In this document: positions 1 through 3,590 of the stretch, one piece after another
How the letters are laid out: each line of letters starts with the position of its first letter
Position numbering within the stretch: position 1 is the stretch's first letter
Source: RGIG1828 sp045654685
GTDB lineage: Bacteria > Bacillota > Clostridia > UMGS1810
Reading direction: 5' to 3'
NCBI GenBank assembly: GCA_045654685.1
Contig: JAZONV010000038.1
Location: forward strand, 1-6,138
Length of the DNA: 6,138 nucleotides
The notes under the pieces: generated by a model
Told to the model about the DNA's origin: nothing
What the model saw: the letters and a program-made list of their open reading frames with translations, nothing else
Database searches by the model: none
Position numbers and translations under genes: made by a program

Positions 1-403
1 CATCGGCTATGTTGCAATCGTTGCCCTCATCATCAATGGTTTTGGCATTCAGCTCACTCTCCCCGGTATTGCAGGTATCATCCTCACTATCGGTACTGCA
101 GTTGACGCCAATGTAATCATCTTTGAAAGAGTAAAAGAAGAAATCAAATCAGGCAAAACTCTCCGTGCTTCTGTAGATGCCGGCTTCAACCGTGCATTCT
201 CAGCCATCATCGATGCCAACATCACAACCATCATCGCAGCTGTTGTGCTTTGGTATTTTGGCTCAGGCACAATCATCGGCTTTGCAAAAACCTTGTTCAT
301 CGGTACACTCGTGAGCATGTTCACAGCTATCTTTGTTACAAGATTCTTGCTTCGTCAGCTTGTTGGATTCGGCGCCAAGAATCCCAAGCTCTACAGTGCA
401 TAA
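1..403 (+). CDS. secD: Protein translocase subunit SecD, C-terminal part (5' end outside window)
   Basis: This is the last 133 codons of SecD, read from base 2 to the TAA at 401-403. SecD and SecF form a membrane complex that pulls exported proteins through SecYEG using the proton gradient. The visible part is the C-terminal transmembrane bundle. It includes the family signature AVDANVIIFERVKEE (visible residues 33-47), followed by two hydrophobic segments (NITTIIAAVVLWYFG, and FIGTLVSMFTAIFVTRFLL near the end). The aspartate of the signature (visible residue 35, bases 104-106) matches the conserved transmembrane Asp of E. coli SecD (D519 by my recollection), so this half of the proposed proton path is intact. 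The short polar tail ends 18 bases before secF, whose ribosome binding site touches this stop codon, so the two genes are co-transcribed and probably translationally coupled. Isoleucine codons are almost all ATC, a stronger bias than in the neighbouring genes. The start and promoter lie upstream of the window. Confidence 0.95.
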   Translation, partial: IGYVAIVALIINGFGIQLTLPGIAGIILTIGTAVDANVIIFERVKEEIKSGKTLRASVDAGFNRAFSAIIDANITTIIAAVVLWYFGSGTIIGFAKTLFIGTLVSMFTAIFVTRFLLRQLVGFGAKNPKLYSA

Positions 404-410
404 GAGGAGG
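404..410 (+). promoter_or_regulatory. Ribosome binding site of secF
   Basis: GAGGAGG follows the secD stop codon directly and lies 11 bases before the secF ATG at 422. The spacing is slightly long. Its position right after the stop suggests that ribosomes finishing secD help start secF, which would balance the two subunits. Confidence 0.7.
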
Positions 411-421
411 GCTAAAGAATT

Positions 422-1279
422 ATGTTTAACATTATAGAAAAAAGAAAAATTCTGTTTTTAATACCCTGCGTAATCATTCTTGCAGGAATTATCTCATTCA
501 TTGTTTTTGGCGGACTTAACACCGACATCGACTTTACCGGTGGTACTGCAATGGAAATCGAACTCGGTCAGAAATATGATGAAACTTTAATCAGAAAAAC
601 AATTGATGCAGTTGAAGGCGTAACAGTATCAAGTGTACAGAGTTCAGGTGCAGAGGGTGCAATTGTTAAGACTACAGACATCCCACACGAAAAGTTTGTT
701 GAAGTTCAGGAAGCAATCAAAGCAGCATTCCCTTCTGCCGAAATCAAATCTGTTGATTCAGTAAGTGCAACAATCGGTAAAGAAATGTGGCTTAACGCTG
801 CAAAAGCAGTAGCTATTGCTGTTATTCTTATGCTTATCTACATTTCAATCCGTTTTGATCGTTACTCAGGTCTTTCTGCAGTAATTGCACTTTGCCATGA
901 CGTATTAATCATAGTTTCTTTCTATGCAATATTCCAGTTCCCGGTTAACACAACCTTTATTGCGGCAATCCTCACAATTCTCGGTTACTCAATCAATGCT
1001 ACAATCGTTGTATTTGACCGTGTGAGAGAAAACACACGCCTTATCAGAAAAGAAAGTTTTGCAAACATTGTGGACAAGAGTATCTGGCAGACAATGGGAA
1101 GATCAATCAACACCACAGTAACCACACTTTTCACACTCGTTTGTCTCTACATCTTTGGCGTAACTTCAATTCAGCAGTTTATGCTTCCTCTTTTGATCGG
1201 TGTAATATGCGGTGCATATTCATCAATCTTTATCTCAGGTCAGTTCTGGGTAATCTTCAAAGGAAAGAAAGCACAGTAA
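422..1279 (+). CDS. secF: Protein translocase subunit SecF
   Basis: SecF is the partner of SecD in the proton-driven step of Sec export. The 285-residue length is normal for a stand-alone SecF. The predicted order is TM1 (about 10-30), the DFTGG motif (37-41), an extracytoplasmic domain (about 45-120), then five more membrane segments (about 126-143, 151-170, 176-198, 232-247, 254-275). The TM4 signature is SINATIVVFDRVREN (190-204), and a conserved arginine follows in MGRSINTT (R227). One oddity stands out: most SecF proteins I know have SxND at the start of the TM4 signature, and that Asp (E. coli D213) is proposed to carry protons. Here it is Ala193 (GCT, 998-1000), one base from an Asp codon. 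The gene is otherwise intact and ends just before a strong terminator, so it is the last gene of the secDF operon. The start is supported by the upstream GAGGAGG and a typical MFNIIEKRK beginning. Confidence 0.95.
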   Translation: MFNIIEKRKILFLIPCVIILAGIISFIVFGGLNTDIDFTGGTAMEIELGQKYDETLIRKTIDAVEGVTVSSVQSSGAEGAIVKTTDIPHEKFVEVQEAIKAAFPSAEIKSVDSVSATIGKEMWLNAAKAVAIAVILMLIYISIRFDRYSGLSAVIALCHDVLIIVSFYAIFQFPVNTTFIAAILTILGYSINATIVVFDRVRENTRLIRKESFANIVDKSIWQTMGRSINTTVTTLFTLVCLYIFGVTSIQQFMLPLLIGVICGAYSSIFISGQFWVIFKGKKAQ

Positions 1280-1295
1280 TTTAAATTTATCTAAC

Positions 1296-1337
1296 AAAAA
1301 ACAACCTGCGTGGCTTCAGCCATGCAGGTTGTTTTTG
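1296..1337 (+). terminator. Rho-independent terminator after secF, probably bidirectional
   Basis: The arms at 1299-1314 and 1319-1334 form a 16-bp stem with one G-T wobble (1310/1323) and a TTCA loop. A run of Ts follows on the plus strand (1332-1336). The run of As before the stem (1296-1301) becomes a T run on the minus strand. The hairpin sits between the convergent secF and thioesterase genes and can stop transcription from both sides. Confidence 0.92.
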
Positions 1338-1363
1338 TATATAGAATTTGTGTTTCACACAGT

Positions 1364-1393
1364 AAAAATCGATTGTATCCACGTGCGATTTTT
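1364..1393 (-). terminator. Possible second, weak terminator for the thioesterase gene
   Basis: AAAAATCG (1364-1371) and CGATTTTT (1386-1393) form a perfect 8-bp stem around a 14-base loop, just past the stop codon of the minus-strand gene. The stem is AT-rich and the loop is large, so termination here alone would be inefficient. The stronger hairpin at 1296-1337 lies further on for the same transcript. Confidence 0.3.
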
Positions 1394-1405
1394 CGGAAGA
1401 CTCTT

Positions 1406-1879
1406 TTAAAAGTGATTGTCCTGACGTAAATTTCTGTATTCTTTTCTCTTTATCGCCGCCTCATACTTTTGTTTTTCATCATCTGTTTCTAAAATGAGTT
1501 TTGGGACTTGTGTTGGATTTCCGTCTTCATCTATTGCAACCATAATAAGATACGCTGTATTAATAATATCTTTTTCGCCGGTCAAGTGTTCCACATAGGT
1601 TTCAACACAAATCTCCATAGATGTTTTCCCGGCATAGGTTATATAGCCGTCAATGGCAATGGTATCATTGGCATATGCTGCACGCTTGAATATGAGACTG
1701 TCAACGCATGCGGTTGTAACATTTCGGCCCGAGTGTCTTCTTGCAACCACGGCAGCCACAATATCAATCCATTCCATAAGTTTTCCGCCAAAGAGTCTTT
1801 TGTAACCATTGAGAGTTCCTTGAGACAGTATCTGGACATGTTTTGTATATGAGTCAGAAACTTTTTTGCATTTATCCAT
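1406..1879 (-). CDS. Acyl-CoA thioesterase, hotdog fold (YciA/YkhA type)
   Basis: This 157-residue cytoplasmic enzyme would hydrolyse acyl-CoA thioesters to free acid and CoA; the chain-length preference cannot be read from sequence. It has the family's opening motif NGYKRLFGGKLMEWID (24-39), which covers the start of the hotdog central helix. Asn24 and Asp39 correspond to the conserved polar and catalytic residues of YciA-like enzymes. TTACVDSLIF (55-64) and GKTSMEICVE (84-93) are further typical strands. The length fits a single-domain family member. Lys27 replaces a residue that is usually Gly in the NxxG motif, a mild departure. The C-terminal tail (about 133-157) is charged and probably helical. 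The start is fixed by AAAAGGAG at 1889-1896, nine bases upstream, and a good sigma-A promoter lies beyond it. The gene is convergent with secF and divergent from the gene at 2082, so it is probably transcribed alone. Confidence 0.88.
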   Translation of the reverse strand: MDKCKKVSDSYTKHVQILSQGTLNGYKRLFGGKLMEWIDIVAAVVARRHSGRNVTTACVDSLIFKRAAYANDTIAIDGYITYAGKTSMEICVETYVEHLTGEKDIINTAYLIMVAIDEDGNPTQVPKLILETDDEKQKYEAAIKRKEYRNLRQDNHF

Positions 1880-1935
1880 AAATATATTCTCCTTTTGATG
1901 ATGATATTACATTATCATTGTATCTGCTTTGTTAT

Positions 1936-1964
1936 ATTATAACCTGTTTTTGGAGATGAATCAA
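1936..1964 (-). promoter_or_regulatory. Sigma-A promoter of the thioesterase gene
   Basis: On the minus strand TTGATT (1959-1964) is followed, after exactly 17 bases, by a perfect TATAAT (1936-1941). Transcription would start near 1929, about 50 bases before the ATG at 1879. The -35 box lies only 27 bases from that of the divergent promoter. Confidence 0.8.
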
Positions 1965-1991
1965 GAAAAAAATAAAAGAGTGGATATGATA

Positions 1992-2020
1992 TTCACAAAA
2001 ATAAAAATCAAACATATTAT
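1992..2020 (+). promoter_or_regulatory. Probable sigma-A promoter of the cysteine-rich protein gene
   Basis: TTCACA (1992-1997), a 17-base spacer, and TATTAT (2015-2020) match the sigma-A consensus at 10 of 12 positions. The start point would be near 2027. CATATTAT at 2013-2020 also resembles a sporulation sigma-E/sigma-K -10 element, so control by a sporulation factor cannot be excluded, but I see no convincing matching -35 element. Confidence 0.6.
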
Positions 2021-2030
2021 AGTATCAGGC

Positions 2031-2053
2031 TGAGCAAGTATCGCACTTGCTCA
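2031..2053 (+). promoter_or_regulatory. 5' leader stem-loop
   Basis: TGAGCAAGT (2031-2039) and ACTTGCTCA (2045-2053) form a perfect 9-bp stem with a 5-base loop. If transcription starts near 2027 the hairpin lies almost at the mRNA 5' end, where such structures commonly protect transcripts from decay. No T run follows, so it is not a terminator. The ribosome binding site GGAGG (2070-2074) is outside the stem and stays accessible. An operator role is the alternative. Confidence 0.55.
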
Positions 2054-2081
2054 AATCCCGATTAATAATGGAGGTTATATT

Positions 2082-2570
2082 ATGAGCGATAGGGGAAATG
2101 CCAATTGCAGCAATTCCAATGCAAATGGACTTTGCTCAAACGAGGTATGTATTCAGACCTGTAAAGTATATGATTCATGCCGAGATAAGGAATGTATTGA
2201 AAACTTAAGGGTATATCTTACAGAAAGTGGCCAAAGTCTTGTAGACAGAGCCACAAGTATCAGATGTCGCAGGTCAGAAGTAATATGGGTATATTCAGAC
2301 GTGGAACCTGTTGCATTTAACAGAGGTTACTATAGTGTGGATTTAAAAATCTTTTTCCGCATATCACTTGATGTATTTACAAGTCTTGGAAGACCCACAA
2401 CAATTGAGGGTATTGCGACATATGATAAGAAAGTCATTCTTTTCGGTTCTGAAGGTAATGCGAAAACATTTTCATCCGGTTACCGCGAAGGCGGAAGAGA
2501 CATCCAATATTGGGCAAAAAATAATTTGCCGGTGGCACAGATTGATGTTTGTGTCACCGTTTTCCTTTAA
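2082..2570 (+). CDS. Cysteine-rich conserved clostridial protein, possibly spore-associated, apparently C-terminally shortened
   Basis: I cannot assign a function. The 162-residue protein has no signal peptide or membrane segment. Its N-terminus is low in complexity (Asn, Ser, Gly) and cysteine-rich (C9, C18, C23, C27, C33, C38, C62), followed by VYDSCRDKECIENLRVYL (29-46). Residues 64-135 look like beta-strands, with VEPVAFNRGYYSVDLKIFFR (74-93) and KKVILFGSEGN (116-126). From memory, unnamed proteins of this pattern occur in spore-forming Clostridia and are usually considerably longer, continuing past the LPVA motif found here at 149-152. This copy ends ten residues after that motif, in VCVTVFL, and those last codons form a terminator hairpin. 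That suggests a natural truncation or a short subfamily. A spore or coat role is only inferred from cysteine content and distribution. The start is set by GGAGG seven bases upstream. The gene appears to be transcribed alone. Confidence 0.75.
   Translation: MSDRGNANCSNSNANGLCSNEVCIQTCKVYDSCRDKECIENLRVYLTESGQSLVDRATSIRCRRSEVIWVYSDVEPVAFNRGYYSVDLKIFFRISLDVFTSLGRPTTIEGIATYDKKVILFGSEGNAKTFSSGYREGGRDIQYWAKNNLPVAQIDVCVTVFL
2530..2563 (+). terminator. Terminator overlapping the 3' end of the 2082-2570 gene
   Basis: CGGTGGCAC (2530-2538) pairs with GTGTCACCG (2551-2559) with one G-T wobble. Three weaker pairs continue inside, leaving a 6-base loop. TTTTCCTTT follows directly (2560-2568). The structure lies inside the coding sequence, the stop codon being at 2568-2570, so termination would occur at about the stop codon and leave almost no 3' untranslated region. 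Confidence 0.7.
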
Positions 2571-2679
2571 AATCCTCATCCTTTTCATACGTTTAAAATT
2601 TGTTATAGTGCATATTGAAACAATAGTATTGCAAAAGTTGAATTTGTAAAAAAAATATTATCAAAATATATACAATTGC

Positions 2680-2708
2680 TTGACTTTTTGGATAATTAAG
2701 TATAGAAT
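2680..2708 (+). promoter_or_regulatory. Sigma-A promoter of the membrane protein/SLH protein operon
   Basis: TTGACT (2680-2685), a spacer of exactly 17 bases and TAGAAT (2703-2708) match the consensus at 10 of 12 positions. Transcription would start near 2715, giving a leader of about 64 bases before the ATG at 2779. The AT-rich tract just upstream (2648-2679, with A runs) could act as an UP element. Confidence 0.8.
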
Positions 2709-2762
2709 GTATATGTATATCTATAATTATGGGTTTTTATGCCCTTTTCAACAAATATGGAT

Positions 2763-2768
2763 GGTGAT
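2763..2768 (+). promoter_or_regulatory. Ribosome binding site of the 2779 gene
   Basis: GGTGAT pairs with the 3' part of the anti-Shine-Dalgarno sequence (complement AGGAGGTGAT), ten bases before the ATG. It lacks the GGAGG core used by most other genes here, so translation may be weaker than that of the SLH gene downstream, which has a perfect site. Confidence 0.55.
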
Positions 2769-2778
2769 ATATTAGATT

Positions 2779-3579
2779 ATGAAGAAGAAAACAATAATAA
2801 AATTAACCATATTGGCAGTTGTAATCGCCGTTATTGCGGCAATTGCATGGTGGCAATATGGTAATATAAAAGCGATATACTACGGCATTAAGTATTCATC
2901 TGATGATATTGATTATAAGATGAAGCACAGTCAGGACAATGTTAAGGAATATCTGGAATCAAATCCTCAATATAATGTTCGACCCACAGAACCTGTCGAG
3001 GAGGAACTTCATCAGGAAGGAATGATCACAGATGATGAGCTGACAGATATTATTACCGGCGAAACAAGTGTCGAAGAAGTATTCGGAACGGAGATTGAAC
3101 TCAACGCTGAAGAAAAACTCACAATTACAGAAACAAGCCAGATTCTCGATAAGGAGTCTGCAGAAAAACTGAAATCGGAAGCAAAGGAATCGAAAGGCGA
3201 TTCTCCGGAATCCGGACAACAAGAACCGGAAGTGGACAACTCTAAACGGATTTCAGAATGTGTGGCACAGATGTATGTTCTGAAATCAAATTTTGTATCA
3301 AGGCTTGAAGGTTTGTATAGTGCGGCAATAGCAGATTACAATGCAATGACACCGGAACAAAGAAAATCAGAAGGAAAGCAGACCATTATTGACAGGTATT
3401 ATTCAAGTGCTGCATCTATGGAAGCAGAGTGTGATGGACAGGTTTCATCAATCTTATCTGAACTTACAACCTTGCTGAAAGAGCAGGGATCGACTACGGA
3501 ATTGGTTGATAAAATCAAATTATCATACTACGAAGAAAAAAGTTTGAAAAAAGCGTATTATATCAACAAGATAAAATGA
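2779..3579 (+). CDS. Membrane-anchored protein of unknown function, first gene of the surface operon
   Basis: I do not recognise a named family. The 266 residues begin with a lysine-rich N-terminus and one hydrophobic segment (about 6-26, rich in Ile, Ala and Val) with no clear signal-peptidase site or lipobox, so it is probably a signal anchor with the rest outside the membrane. Residues 27-70 contain many Tyr, Asp and Lys. Residues 71-155 are acidic and partly low in complexity, with a Ser/Gln/Glu/Pro-rich stretch at 138-154 that looks like a flexible linker. Residues 156-266 look like a compact helical domain, from SKRISECVAQMYVLKS through EGLYSAAIADYNAMTPEQR to YYEEKSLKKAYYINKIK, with two cysteines (C161, C218). 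It is 11 bases upstream of the SLH protein gene and shares its promoter, so a role in placing, exporting or sensing that surface protein is plausible but not shown. The start is supported by GGTGAT and by the hydrophobic segment that follows. Confidence 0.82.
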   Translation: MKKKTIIKLTILAVVIAVIAAIAWWQYGNIKAIYYGIKYSSDDIDYKMKHSQDNVKEYLESNPQYNVRPTEPVEEELHQEGMITDDELTDIITGETSVEEVFGTEIELNAEEKLTITETSQILDKESAEKLKSEAKESKGDSPESGQQEPEVDNSKRISECVAQMYVLKSNFVSRLEGLYSAAIADYNAMTPEQRKSEGKQTIIDRYYSSAASMEAECDGQVSSILSELTTLLKEQGSTTELVDKIKLSYYEEKSLKKAYYINKIK

Positions 3580-3586
3580 GGAGGGG
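3580..3586 (+). promoter_or_regulatory. Ribosome binding site of the SLH protein gene
   Basis: GGAGGGG begins on the base after the TGA (3577-3579) of the upstream gene. Its GGAGG core ends six bases before the ATG at 3591. It fixes the start of the long open frame and indicates close translational linkage of the two genes. Confidence 0.75.
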
Positions 3587-3590
3587 CATA

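Noticed and set aside
49..324. Open frame of 91 codons on the minus strand opposite secD
   Set aside because: It is fully antisense to a clearly conserved secD segment, has no ribosome binding site and a composition explained by the reverse complement of ATC- and GCA-rich codons.
1349..1361. Small hairpin TGTGT-TTC-ACACA between secF and the thioesterase gene
   Set aside because: A 5-bp stem is expected by chance, and two larger hairpins already account for termination here.
1639..1839. Second minus-strand frame within the thioesterase gene
   Set aside because: It is an out-of-frame reading of the same conserved gene and lacks its own start signals.
1508..1852. Open frame of 114 codons on the plus strand opposite the thioesterase gene
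   Set aside because: The opposite strand encodes a recognisable hotdog thioesterase with its own promoter and ribosome binding site; the plus-strand frame has neither.
2621..2631. Palindrome CAATAGTATTG upstream of the surface operon, considered as an operator
   Set aside because: It is short, AT-rich and about 50 bases upstream of the -35 box, with no second copy; chance is sufficient.
2368..2649. Overlapping plus-strand frame running past the end of the cysteine-rich gene; considered as a frameshifted C-terminus
   Set aside because: The sequence after the possible shift point (SPFSFKILILFIRLKF) does not resemble a continuation of the protein, and the terminator hairpin lies at that junction.
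2727..2752. GGG...CCC pairing followed by TTTT in the leader of the 2779 gene, considered as an attenuator
   Set aside because: Only about three strong pairs form, too weak for a terminator, and no alternative structure or leader peptide is evident.
2959..3239. Two minus-strand frames opposite the 2779 gene
   Set aside because: They are Ser- and Phe-rich reverse readings of acidic codons, with no start signals, opposite a gene with a promoter and ribosome binding site.
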